In this document: positions 10,706-18,931 of the stretch, piece after piece
How positions within the stretch are numbered: position 1 is the first letter of the stretch
Layout: each line of letters opens with the position of its first letter
From: an uncultured Alistipes sp.
Lineage (GTDB): Bacteria > Bacteroidota > Bacteroidia > Bacteroidales > Rikenellaceae
Length of the DNA stretch: 64,000 bases
Reading direction: 5' to 3'
NCBI GenBank assembly: GCA_910576555.1
Contig: CAJTIY010000007.1
Location: 17,880-81,879, forward strand
The notes under the pieces: model-generated
The model's database searches: none
What the model saw: the letters and a program-made list of their open reading frames with translations, nothing else
What the model was told of the DNA's origin: nothing
Position numbers and translations under genes: made by a program

Positions 10706-11611
10706 ATGATCCAACATCTTACGGAAATCGTCGAAGAGGCGAGAAAGAAAGGGAAAAAACGTCTGGCCGTAGCCTACGGTCAGGATTCGCACACGCTGGC
10801 GGCCGTTTACGACGCCTATAAGGAGGGGCTCGTCGCACCGACGCTCTACGGCGACAAGGCCGTCATCGAGCAGGTATGCGCCGAGCAGGGCATCGATATC
10901 GCGGCCTTCAATATCGTCGACGAGAAGAGCGACGTGAAGTGCGTGCAGCTGGCCGTGGCATCGGTCGTCGGCGGCAATGCCGACGTGCTGATGAAGGGCC
11001 TCGTGTCGACCGACAAATACATGCGCGGCATCCTCAACAAGGAGGCCGGGCTCTTCCCCCCGAAGGGCGTGTTGAGCCATGTCTCGATCGTCGAGATGCC
11101 CTGCTACCCCAAGCTGCTGGTCATCTCGGACGTCGCCGTGATTCCGCTGCCCGACTTCAAGCAGAAGCAGAAGCAGATCGGCTACCTCGCGCAGACGGCC
11201 AAGCTGCTGGGCATCAAGACGCCGAAGATCGCCTGCATCGCACCCTCGGAGCAGCTGCTGCCCAACGTGATCTCCTCGACCGAAGGGGCGCTGCTGGCCA
11301 AGATGGCCGACCGCGGCCAGCTGGGCGACGTGATCGTCGACGGCCCGCTGTCGCTCGACGTGGCCCTCTACAAAGAGGTCGCCGAGCACAAGAAGGTGAA
11401 GGGCTCGGCGGTGGCCGGCGATCCGGACTGCCTGCTCTTCCCCAACCTCGAGTCGGCGAACGTCTTCTTCAAGGCCGCCTCGCACCTCTGCCACGGCGAG
11501 CTGGCCGCTATGGTCATGGGTACAAAAGTTCCCTGCGTGCTCACCTCGCGCGGCGATTCGAGCAAGACCAAGCTCTACTCGATCGCACTGGCCTGCTTGG
11601 CCGCCAAATAA
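10706..11611 (+). CDS. ptb: Phosphate butyryltransferase
   Basis: Converts butyryl-CoA (and branched acyl-CoAs) to acyl phosphate. It has 301 residues, the length typical of Ptb and shorter than Pta (about 330 or more). Family features include ADVLMKGLVSTDKYMRGIL, LSHVSIVEMP and the C-terminal MGTKVPCVLTSRGDS. The butyrate kinase gene lies 130 bases downstream. The pairing with buk supports Ptb rather than Pta. The preferred chain (butyrate, isobutyrate, isovalerate) cannot be read. Confidence 0.92.
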   Translation: MIQHLTEIVEEARKKGKKRLAVAYGQDSHTLAAVYDAYKEGLVAPTLYGDKAVIEQVCAEQGIDIAAFNIVDEKSDVKCVQLAVASVVGGNADVLMKGLVSTDKYMRGILNKEAGLFPPKGVLSHVSIVEMPCYPKLLVISDVAVIPLPDFKQKQKQIGYLAQTAKLLGIKTPKIACIAPSEQLLPNVISSTEGALLAKMADRGQLGDVIVDGPLSLDVALYKEVAEHKKVKGSAVAGDPDCLLFPNLESANVFFKAASHLCHGELAAMVMGTKVPCVLTSRGDSSKTKLYSIALACLAAK

Positions 11612-11741
11612 CCGAACGGCCCGATACGCCCCGCACCGCAACCGGGTACGGGGCGTATTCGTCCGGGCCCGTGCCGGAACCCGCGTTCCGGAAAGCTCCG
11701 ACCGCTACCCCGAATACCTCAACCGAACCGAAAAACTTCTT

Positions 11742-12809
11742 ATGGGTTACAAAGTACTGGCTATCAATCCCGGCTCCACCTCCACCAAACTCGCCCTCTA
11801 CGACGACGAACATCCGCTGCTGGAACTGACGCTGCGGCACACCACGGAGGAGGTTTCCCGATTCGCCGACATCATCGACCAGCTCGACTGGCGCCGCGGC
11901 CTGATTCTCGAGGCGCTGCGCGACAACGGTTTCGCACTCGACCGTCTCTCGGCCGTCATCGGCCGCGGCGGTCTGATCCGCCCCGTGCCAGCGGGCGTCT
12001 ACGAGGTCAATTCGCGCATGCGGCACGACCTGCGCACGGCACAGATGAAGCACGCCTGCAACCTCGGCGGCCTGCTCGCGGCGCAGATCGCCCACATGGC
12101 GCATGTCAAGGCTTATATCGCCGATCCTCCCGTCGTGGACGAGATGGACGACACGGCACGCCTGACGGGTATGCCCATGTGCACGCGCAAACCGATCTTC
12201 CACGCCCTCAACCAGAAGGCGATCGCCCGCCTGCATTGCGACCGCGCGGGCACCGTCTACGAGCGTTCGAACCTCATCGTCGCCCACATGGGCGGCGGCA
12301 TCTCGGTGGCGGCGCACCGGCAGGGCCGCATCGTCGACGTCAACAACGCCCTCGACGGCGACGGACCGTTCGCCCCCGACCGCGCCGGCAGCATTCCGTC
12401 GAGCGAGCTGATCAAGGTCTGCTACTCGGGGCAGTACAGCCGCGAGGAGCTGCTCAAGTTCGTCTCGAGCAAGGGCGGACTGGTGGCCTATCTGGGCACG
12501 AACTCCGTGATGGAGGTGCGCCAGCGCATCGAGGCGGGCGACGAGCGGGCCCGGAAGATGCTGGAGGCCATGTGCTACAACATCGCCAAGCAGATCGGCG
12601 CGATGGGTGCGGCACTCGAAGGCAAGGTCGACGGCATCCTGCTCACGGGCGGCATCGCCTACAACGAACCGGTCGTGGAATACATTCGCAGCCACTGCTC
12701 CTTCATCGCTCCCGTCACGGTCTATCCGGGCGAAAACGAGCTGGAGTCGCTGGCGATCAACGCACTGGTCGTACTCCGCGGCACGATCGAGGCGAAACAG
12801 TATCTCTGA
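11742..12809 (+). CDS. buk: Butyrate kinase
   Basis: Forms ATP and butyrate, or a branched short-chain acid, from the acyl phosphate made by Ptb. It has 355 residues, the family length. Motifs are AINPGSTSTKLALY (phosphate-1), GRGGLIRPVPAGVYEVN, VAHMGGGISVAAH (phosphate-2), ALDGDGPFAPDRAG and ILLTGGIAYNEP (adenosine motif). It is an ASKHA-fold relative of the acetate kinase two genes upstream. Together the three genes form an acid-production and ATP module. Acyl-CoA supply genes are not in the window. Confidence 0.95.
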   Translation: MGYKVLAINPGSTSTKLALYDDEHPLLELTLRHTTEEVSRFADIIDQLDWRRGLILEALRDNGFALDRLSAVIGRGGLIRPVPAGVYEVNSRMRHDLRTAQMKHACNLGGLLAAQIAHMAHVKAYIADPPVVDEMDDTARLTGMPMCTRKPIFHALNQKAIARLHCDRAGTVYERSNLIVAHMGGGISVAAHRQGRIVDVNNALDGDGPFAPDRAGSIPSSELIKVCYSGQYSREELLKFVSSKGGLVAYLGTNSVMEVRQRIEAGDERARKMLEAMCYNIAKQIGAMGAALEGKVDGILLTGGIAYNEPVVEYIRSHCSFIAPVTVYPGENELESLAINALVVLRGTIEAKQYL

Positions 12810-12829
12810 CGGAGCCCCGGCGCACGAAA

Positions 12830-12865
12830 AACGGCCCGGCACGAATCGATTCGTGCCGGGCCGTT
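12830..12865 (-). terminator. 36-bp perfect palindrome, terminator between convergent genes
   Basis: The two 18-base halves are exact reverse complements, forming a stem that closes over a GAATCGATTC centre. On the minus strand the stem ends in TTTTTCG, which serves the flippase gene; it probably also stops buk transcription. Confidence 0.8.
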
Positions 12866-12912
12866 GCGTCGGGAACCGAAGGATGGCCCGGAGCCGCGTT
12901 CCGCAAAGGAGG

Positions 12913-14361
12913 CTACCGGTGCAGCAATTGGCTGCGCAGCAGCACCACCGTCTCGCGGAACGCCTCGAGGCGGAACAGCGCCGCGAACCCCGCATAGCTG
13001 ACTACCCCCACGGCAATGCCGGCCGCGAGGCGCAGCAGCGCATCGTCGGGCAGCAAGCGCACGGAGAGCCGTACGGAAAAGTACATCGCCGCAGCCGTGA
13101 GCGCCACGGGCAGGAGGGTCCGCACGAAGCGCAGCAGCGTGAGCGACGTGTAACGGGTCGTGGCGAGGAAGTTGACCGCCATCTCGAACAAGGCGAAGAG
13201 CACGAGTCCCCGCACCACGGCGTCGACGCTCCGCGGAATCGTGACGCAGAAGATCGCCGTGAGCACCACCTTCTTGACGACCTCCAGCCGCACGATGACC
13301 GCCCCGTCGCTCTGCACCTTCAGCACGTTGAGGGCCACCTGCGCCACGGGGTAGAACAGGCCGGCCAGACAGATCGTCTCGAAATAGGGCACCGTGGGCA
13401 TCCACCGCTCGCCCAGCAGCACGGCGAACATGTCGGGCGCCACGGCCGACATGCCGAGCATGACGGGAAAGAGCACGAACGCCACGACCATCACGATCTG
13501 GCGGTAGCTTTCGGCGAATCGCTCCCGGTCGTCGCGGATCTTCGACAGCGCGGGGAAGGTGACGCCCTGCACCGCGATCGTCGTCGAAGCGACGGGCAGG
13601 TCCTTGAGTTTCTGCGCCTGATCGAAATAGCCGAGCGTCTCGGAGGCGTACATCCGCCCCAGAGCGAACTGCGGAAGCTTGTTATAGAGCGCCGAAATGA
13701 GGTCCGAGGCCATCAGACGGAAGCTGTAGGGCGCCATGCGGCGCAGCGCGGCACCGTCGAACGACGCACGGGGGCGCCAGTCACTCAGCCACCACAGCAG
13801 CGCCGCGCGTACGAGCAGCGTCAGCACCTGCTGGGCGACGATGCTCCAGATGCCCCATCCGGCCAATGCCATCACCACGGCCGCGAAGCCGCTCGCGACC
13901 GACGCCGCGAAGGTCACCTTCGAAAGCAGCGCGAAGCGGAACTGCCGGGCGAAACGCGCCATCTGCACCACCCCGAGCGCATTGGCCGGCAGCAGCAGGT
14001 AGAAGACCGGAGCGAGCTGCGCCAGCAGAGGCATGTCGTAATACGCCGCCACGAAGGGCGACACGGCGGTCAGCAGCAGATAGAGCGCGAGCGACACGGC
14101 GACATTGAAGACGAAGACCGACGTGAAGTCGCCGGGCTCGGGCGCCGCCTTGCGGATGAGCGTCTGCGAGAACCCGCTGTCGACCACCACGAGCGCCACG
14201 GTGGAGAAGGCCATCAGCACGGCCACCACGCCGAGGTCCTCGGGCAGCAGCAGGCGCAGCAGCACGATGCGCACGCCCATCTGGACCAGCGCCGTGCCGA
14301 TCTTCTCGGCCATCGACCACGCCACGCCGCGCGCGACCCGCTCTTTAAGCTCCCCGTTCAA
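12913..14361 (-). CDS. Polysaccharide flippase, WzxC-like
   Basis: Inner-membrane exporter of lipid-linked oligosaccharide, of the MOP superfamily (polysaccharide transport family). It has 482 residues with 12 or more hydrophobic segments. The family opening is GVAWSMAEKIGTALVQMG, followed by RLLLPEDLGVVAVLMAF and DSGFSQTLIR, as in teichuronic acid/colanic-acid type transporters. It is the third gene of aroQ-pyk-flippase, 13 bases after pyk. That linkage to metabolic genes is odd for a flippase, and no glycosyltransferase is beside it. It is distinct from the flippase at 21480. Confidence 0.88.
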   Translation of the reverse strand: MNGELKERVARGVAWSMAEKIGTALVQMGVRIVLLRLLLPEDLGVVAVLMAFSTVALVVVDSGFSQTLIRKAAPEPGDFTSVFVFNVAVSLALYLLLTAVSPFVAAYYDMPLLAQLAPVFYLLLPANALGVVQMARFARQFRFALLSKVTFAASVASGFAAVVMALAGWGIWSIVAQQVLTLLVRAALLWWLSDWRPRASFDGAALRRMAPYSFRLMASDLISALYNKLPQFALGRMYASETLGYFDQAQKLKDLPVASTTIAVQGVTFPALSKIRDDRERFAESYRQIVMVVAFVLFPVMLGMSAVAPDMFAVLLGERWMPTVPYFETICLAGLFYPVAQVALNVLKVQSDGAVIVRLEVVKKVVLTAIFCVTIPRSVDAVVRGLVLFALFEMAVNFLATTRYTSLTLLRFVRTLLPVALTAAAMYFSVRLSVRLLPDDALLRLAAGIAVGVVSYAGFAALFRLEAFRETVVLLRSQLLHR

Positions 14362-14374
14362 CGCTCCCGGTATT

Positions 14375-15850
14375 TCAGGCCTTGTTGGCGGCTTCGATCA
14401 GGGCATTGCGATGCCGGATGTTGCGCACATCGGCGATTTCGACGTACGAAGCCCCGCCGTCGGGACCGAAACTGCCGCCGACGATGGCCAGCAGATCGTC
14501 GTCCCGCAGCTTACGGTACTGATCGATGAACTCCAGCGCATCGACCAAGAAGTGGTAGCGGTCGTGCACCTCCTGATTGCGCAGGATGGGGACCACGCCG
14601 TACGAGAGGGCCAGAATACGCTGCGCGTGGAGCCGGTAGCAGACGGCCATCACCGTCTTGCGGCCGCGGAACGCCGCGAGGTAACGGCCCGTGCGGCCCG
14701 TCTTGGTGTCGAGCACCACGTACTTGATCGGCAGGTTGGTCGAGGCGCGCACGGCCGAACGCGCCAACTGGGCCGTGATCTCGTGGTTGACCGAGACCAT
14801 ATCCATGTCGATCATCGGCTTGAAATGGGTTTCGTCGCGCTCGATCTCGCGGGCGATGCGGGCCATCGTCTCGACCGACTGCACGGGGAAGTCGCCCATA
14901 GCGGTCTCGTCGCTCAACATCACAGCATCGACGCGCTCGTAGATGGCGCTGGCCACATCGCTCACCTCGGCCCGCGTCGGACGCGGATTGCGCACCATCG
15001 AATAGAGCATCTGCGTGGCGATGATCACGGGGCGCTTGGCGGCGATGCACTTCTCGACGATGCGCCGCTGCGTGTTGGGAATCATCTCGGCAGGCAGCTC
15101 CACGCCCAAATCGCCGCGCGCCACCATGATGCCGTACGACGCCTCGATGATCTCGTCGATGCGGTCGAGGCCCTCCTGATTCTCGATCTTCGAGATGATC
15201 TTGATGGGGCTTCCGTGCGCATCGAGGATCTCCTGCACGGCCGCGATATCGCGGGCGCTGCGCACGAACGAGTGGGCGATGAAGTCGACGTCGTGCGCCA
15301 CGGCCCACTCGATGAACCGGCGGTCCTTCTCGGTGACCGACGGCAGGTCGATCGACACGCCCGGAACGTTGACGCTCTTGCGCGAACGCAGCGAGCCGCC
15401 GGTCGCGAACTCGCAAAGCAGCTCCTCGGCGCTCTTCTCCACGACGCGGAGCTCCAGTTCGCCGTCGGCGATGAGCATACGCGCCCCGACGGGGATGTCG
15501 CCGACGATACCCGGGACGTTCATGTAGATCGTCTCGCGCGTGGTGCGCATCGAGCCGTCCGAACCGCGGACCGCGACCCGGTCGCCGGCCCGGAACTCGA
15601 TCGCCTCGCCGCACGCGTCGTCGAGCGTCGTGACGCGAATTTCGGGACCCTTCGTATCGATCATGATCGGAATCGACGGATTGACGCGGTGCACCGTCTC
15701 GACGATATGCGTGGCACCCTCTTCGGTCACATGCGCCGAGTTGACGCGGATGACGTCCATGCCGGCGTCGTAGAGGTTCTTCACGAACTCCTCGGTGCAC
15801 CGGAAGTCCGACATCGTGGCCACGATCTTGGTTTTTTTCATTCTGTACAT
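14375..15850 (-). CDS. pyk: Pyruvate kinase
   Basis: Final ATP-forming step of glycolysis. It has 491 residues. Seen are MIDTKGPEIR, the catalytic-lysine segment IISKIENQEGLDRIDEI, MVARGDLGVELP, IATQMLYSM and MLSDETAMGDFPV. The N-terminus reads TKIVATMSD, and VIRVNSAH replaces the common MRLNFSHG. This divergent form is usual in Bacteroidetes and is not decay. A second in-frame Met three codons in (15841) could also start it. It lies 14 bases after aroQ, implying co-transcription. Confidence 0.95.
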   Translation of the reverse strand: MYRMKKTKIVATMSDFRCTEEFVKNLYDAGMDVIRVNSAHVTEEGATHIVETVHRVNPSIPIMIDTKGPEIRVTTLDDACGEAIEFRAGDRVAVRGSDGSMRTTRETIYMNVPGIVGDIPVGARMLIADGELELRVVEKSAEELLCEFATGGSLRSRKSVNVPGVSIDLPSVTEKDRRFIEWAVAHDVDFIAHSFVRSARDIAAVQEILDAHGSPIKIISKIENQEGLDRIDEIIEASYGIMVARGDLGVELPAEMIPNTQRRIVEKCIAAKRPVIIATQMLYSMVRNPRPTRAEVSDVASAIYERVDAVMLSDETAMGDFPVQSVETMARIAREIERDETHFKPMIDMDMVSVNHEITAQLARSAVRASTNLPIKYVVLDTKTGRTGRYLAAFRGRKTVMAVCYRLHAQRILALSYGVVPILRNQEVHDRYHFLVDALEFIDQYRKLRDDDLLAIVGGSFGPDGGASYVEIADVRNIRHRNALIEAANKA

Positions 15851-15864
15851 AACCCAACCTTAAA

Positions 15865-16305
15865 TTAAACGAAAGACGACCGTTCCCGGTCTTTGAGAAA
15901 GTAGGCGACGGCCAAGCGGTAGGAGTCGAGCCCGAAGCCCATGATCGAACCGCGGACCACCGGGGCCAGCAGCGATACACGACGGAACTCCTCGCGGGCG
16001 AGGATCGACGAGATATGCACCTCGACGACCGGCACCGCAACCGCGGCCACGGCATCGCGCAGCGCCACGGAGGTGTGCGTATAGCCGCCGGCATTGAACA
16101 CCACGCCGTCGTAGCGGCCTTCGGCGCGCTGCAGCGCATCGATCAGTTCGCCCTCGATATTCGACTGGCAATAGCCGAACTCCACCGCCGGAAAGGCCTC
16201 CCGCAGCTCCGCCATGAACTCGTCGAACGTCTGCGAACCGTACACGCCGGTTTCGCGCCGGCCCTGCAGATTGAGATTGGGACCGTTGAGTATCAATAGT
16301 TTCAT
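15865..16305 (-). CDS. aroQ: Type II 3-dehydroquinate dehydratase
   Basis: Third step of the shikimate pathway: 3-dehydroquinate to 3-dehydroshikimate. It has 146 residues from MKLLILNGPNLNLQG, the exact family opening. Active-site features are the RRETGVYG lid (Arg and Tyr), FNAGGYTHTSVAL and VEVHISS with the catalytic His. The open frame upstream translates repeat DNA and is not part of the gene. It is transcribed from a repeat-borne promoter at 16352-16383. Confidence 0.96.
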   Translation of the reverse strand: MKLLILNGPNLNLQGRRETGVYGSQTFDEFMAELREAFPAVEFGYCQSNIEGELIDALQRAEGRYDGVVFNAGGYTHTSVALRDAVAAVAVPVVEVHISSILAREEFRRVSLLAPVVRGSIMGFGLDSYRLAVAYFLKDRERSSFV

Positions 16306-16351
16306 ATCGGGATCGTATTCGTGGCGGGAGCCTGCTCGCCGTTTTCGCGAG

Positions 16352-16383
16352 CAAAGATAGTGCAAGCCGAGGGCAAAAGCAAA
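16352..16383 (-). promoter_or_regulatory. Promoter of aroQ, carried by a repeat copy
   Basis: On the minus strand: TTTG (16380-16383), exactly 20 bases, then TATCTTTG (16352-16359), 47 bases before the aroQ start. Confidence 0.75.
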
Positions 16384-16491
16384 CGCAGGCGATGCTTTTG
16401 ACGAGGCGCTGCCGATCTTCGGCGAAAGCCAAAGTACACCCCATGCCGAGGGCAAGAGCAAACGCAGGCGATGCTTTTGACGAGGCGCTGC
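16366..16491. repeat. Two inverted-orientation copies of the promoter-bearing repeat
   Basis: A 47-bp sequence at 16366-16412 recurs at 16445-16491 with one mismatch. Read on the minus strand, it has GCGCCTCG, an AAAAGC-to-GCTTTT-like core and TTTGC-CCTCGGC. These are the blocks of the plus-strand copies at 16661-16885. The second copy ends in a broken TACTTTGG instead of TATCTTTG. Confidence 0.7.
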
Positions 16492-16660
16492 GAGGGTCGT
16501 ATCGTACCGAATGCGGCTCCGACGGAGCCGCGCGGGCCGCAGCCTCCGGGCGCGGAGGCCCGCAAGAGTGCGTCCCTCCGCAGGCTGCGTCCGCCCCCGA
16601 CAGGCACCATGCTCCGGCAACAGCCCCTCTTTTCTTCGCAGGAAAAAGACCGCACCTGCG

Positions 16661-16885
16661 GCGGCTGTGCCCAAGATACTGCGCCTCGGAAAAAACGCAA
16701 GCAAGCTGCTTTTGCACTCGGCTTATTCGTATCTTTGGCTGTGCCCAAGATACTGCGCCTCGGAAAAAACGCAAGCAAGCTTGCTTTTGCACTCGGCTTA
16801 TTCGTATCTTTGGCTGCGCCGAAGATACTCTCGCTCGGCAAACTGCAAGCGAGCTTGCGTTTGCCCTCGCTTATTCGTATCTTTG
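16661..16885. repeat. Tandem array of three promoter-bearing repeats
   Basis: Three units with periods of 75 and 73 bases. Each reads CCCAAGATACTGCGCCTCGG, an A-run, the palindrome-like AAGCAAGCTTGCTT (full in unit 2), TTTTGCACTCGGCTTATTCG and TATCTTTG. TATCTTTG occurs at 16730-16737, 16805-16812 and 16878-16885. Unit 3 is more diverged. GTATCTTTGG of one unit can pair with CCAAGATAC of the next. Confidence 0.85.
16854..16885 (+). promoter_or_regulatory. Promoter of thiL, from the last repeat unit
   Basis: CTTG (16854-16857), 20 bases, then TATCTTTG (16878-16885), 30 bases before the thiL start. Two upstream units could supply extra promoters. Confidence 0.7.
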
Positions 16886-16915
16886 TCCGCACCGACCGCA
16901 TATCCCCGGACAACC

Positions 16916-17854
16916 ATGACCGAATTCGGCTTCATCGAACACATCCGCACGCTCTTCGCCGCACTCCCCGCCAACGGGTTCGAGGGCATCGGCGACGACT
17001 GCGCCGTCCTGCCGCTCGACGGCGACGAGGCCCTCGTCTTCACGACCGACCTGCTCGTCGAGAACGTCCATTTCCTGCGCTCCGCCGCTTCGGCCCGCGA
17101 GGTGGGCCGCAAAGCCCTGGCCGTGAACTTGAGCGACATCGCCGCGATGGGCGCCCGTCCCGTCGCCACGCTGCTCTCGCTCGCACTGCCGCCCGATGCG
17201 GCAGGCACATGGGCCGAGGAGTTCATGGAGGGCTACCGCTCCCTTTCGGAGGAGTCCGGCGCGGCACTCGTGGGGGGCGACACGACCCGCTCGGCGGACG
17301 GCATCGCGATCAATGTCGTGGCCATCGGCCGCGCCCGGCAGAAGCACCTCAAGCGACGCAGCGACGCCCGTCCGGGCAATGTCGTCTTCGTCGCCGGGGC
17401 GCTCGGCGCCTCGGGCTCCGGCCTGCGCGACATCCTCGCGGGATGCTGCGACACGCCCCTCGCCGCAATCCATCGCAATCCGCAGCCGCAGCTCGCCGAG
17501 GGGCTCTGGCTCGGGACACGTCCCGAGGTCCGCGCCATGATGGACCTCTCGGACGGACTGGCCTCCGACATCCACCACATCCTCGACCGTTCGGGCACGG
17601 GCGCCGCGATCGAGATCGACCGCATCCCCGTAGCTGCAGGCTCCGACCTCGAAACGGCCGCCTGCGCAGGCGAAGACTACAAGTTGCTGCTCACGGCCGA
17701 AGCCGCAGGCGCCGAACGGCTCGCCGCCGACTTCGGGGAGCGCTTCGGCACACCGCTCCACCCCATAGGCCGCATCACCGCCGGCGGAGGCCTCGTCTGG
17801 CTCCGCGACGGAGAGCCCGTCCCGCTCGACTGGCAGGGTTTCCGGCACTACTGA
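16916..17854 (+). CDS. thiL: Thiamine-monophosphate kinase
   Basis: Phosphorylates thiamine monophosphate to thiamine pyrophosphate. It has 312 residues from MTEFGFIEHI. Motifs are GIGDDCAVLPL with metal-binding aspartates (about residues 23-33), FTTDLLVENVHF, NLSDIAAMGARP, VGGDTTRS and MDLSDGLASDIHHIL. The last is the ATP/Mg-binding DxSDG loop. The frame runs far upstream through repeat DNA, but homology starts here. No other thiamine gene is nearby. Confidence 0.95.
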   Translation: MTEFGFIEHIRTLFAALPANGFEGIGDDCAVLPLDGDEALVFTTDLLVENVHFLRSAASAREVGRKALAVNLSDIAAMGARPVATLLSLALPPDAAGTWAEEFMEGYRSLSEESGAALVGGDTTRSADGIAINVVAIGRARQKHLKRRSDARPGNVVFVAGALGASGSGLRDILAGCCDTPLAAIHRNPQPQLAEGLWLGTRPEVRAMMDLSDGLASDIHHILDRSGTGAAIEIDRIPVAAGSDLETAACAGEDYKLLLTAEAAGAERLAADFGERFGTPLHPIGRITAGGGLVWLRDGEPVPLDWQGFRHY

Positions 17855-18012
17855 CCCGCGCCCCGCCGAATCGCCGCATCCGACACCGAGCCCCGCTCGG
17901 AACCGGATACATCCCTCCCCTCGCAACGACGAAGGCGACCGCTCCTACGAACGATCGCCCTCCTTTCGGTTTGCCGGACCGGTGCCGCAACATGCCGTCC
18001 GTCGCAACGCCG

Positions 18013-18291
18013 TCACTCCTCGAGCACGTAGACGTGCTCGTCGCGCCGCTGCATGCGGAAATGCTCGCGGGCGTACTCCTCGAGGTAATCGTCGTAACGG
18101 AGCCGCTCGATGAGCGTGCTGTCGCGCTCGATCTTCGTACGGTACTCCTCGCGCTGGCGCATGAGCCGCGCGATCTGGCGCTTGATCTTGACGGCATGCA
18201 CCGCGTTGCGCACCACGACGAAGGCCGTGACGAGCAGGATGACCCCCGTCAGCAGGGTCCAGAAACGTTTGCCGGGTCGCAACGAGATCAT
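18013..18291 (-). CDS. FtsB/DivIC-like septum formation initiator
   Basis: A small bitopic divisome protein of 92 residues. A basic N-terminus (SLRPGKR) precedes one membrane helix (about 10-30), then a coiled coil (RQIARLMRQREEYRTKIERD) and a C-terminal segment YLEEYAREHFRM with the family's aromatic/acidic pattern. The start MISLRPGKRF is 4 bases after the queE stop; a longer reading would overlap queE extensively. It is third in hpt-queE-ftsB. The family is short and diverse, so the name is by architecture. Confidence 0.8.
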   Translation of the reverse strand: MISLRPGKRFWTLLTGVILLVTAFVVVRNAVHAVKIKRQIARLMRQREEYRTKIERDSTLIERLRYDDYLEEYAREHFRMQRRDEHVYVLEE

Positions 18292-18295
18292 CGGA

Positions 18296-18931
18296 TCAGG
18301 GAATGTGCATGTATTTGTGGGTCTGGATCGAGACGTTCCACTGCGGATGGGCCTTCGCATACTCGACGATCGCGGGCATCACGCGCTCGGCCACGCTCCA
18401 CTCGGGCTGCAGGTAGAGCCGGCACCCGGGACGCACGCGCGCCGCATTGCGCTCGGCCCATGCGAAATCCTCCTCCGTCTCGACGATCACCTTCAGCTCG
18501 TCGGCCCGTTCGAAGGCCTCATCGAGCGGCGGCGACTGCCGCTTGGGCGAGAGACACACCCAGTCGAACTCGCCGCTGAAGGGATGCGACCCCGAGGTCT
18601 CCAGAAAGATCTCCAGCCCCCGGTCGCGCAACGCTCCGGTCAGCGGCCCGAGCGGATAGAGCAAGGGCTCGCCTCCCGTGATGACGATGGCCTGCGCGGG
18701 ACAGGCCGTCGCCCGGGCGATCACGGTCTCGATGCCGGTAGGCGGATAGAGCCTTGGGTTCCACGTATATTTGGCGTCGCACCAGCGGCACCCCACGTCG
18801 CACCCCCCGAGACGGATGAAGTAGGCGGGTTTTCCGGCGTGGAAGCCCTCGCCCTGAATCGTGTAGAAATCCTCGACGAGGGGCAGACGGCGGCCCCCGT
18901 CGAGCTGTTCGGAACCGGTCGCGGGCGCCAT
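18296..18931 (-). CDS. queE: 7-carboxy-7-deazaguanine synthase, radical SAM
   Basis: Radical-SAM ring contraction of 6-carboxytetrahydropterin on the queuosine route. It has 211 residues. DFYTIQGEGFHAGKPAYFIR opens the fold, then the cluster motif C-x3-C-x2-C appears in GGCDVGCRWCDAKY. VITGGEPLLYP and FLETSGSHP fit the SAM and substrate sites. The ATG overlaps the hpt stop (TGATG), so it is translationally coupled. Other que genes are outside the window. Confidence 0.93.
   Translation of the reverse strand: MAPATGSEQLDGGRRLPLVEDFYTIQGEGFHAGKPAYFIRLGGCDVGCRWCDAKYTWNPRLYPPTGIETVIARATACPAQAIVITGGEPLLYPLGPLTGALRDRGLEIFLETSGSHPFSGEFDWVCLSPKRQSPPLDEAFERADELKVIVETEEDFAWAERNAARVRPGCRLYLQPEWSVAERVMPAIVEYAKAHPQWNVSIQTHKYMHIP

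Noticed and set aside
16661..16885. Possible CRISPR array
   Set aside because: Only three units, no unique spacers of constant length and no cas gene; the units end in promoter boxes.
16302..16913. Overlapping open frames on both strands across the repeat array
   Set aside because: They translate the repeat units and carry no family signal; aroQ and thiL start at their own ATGs.
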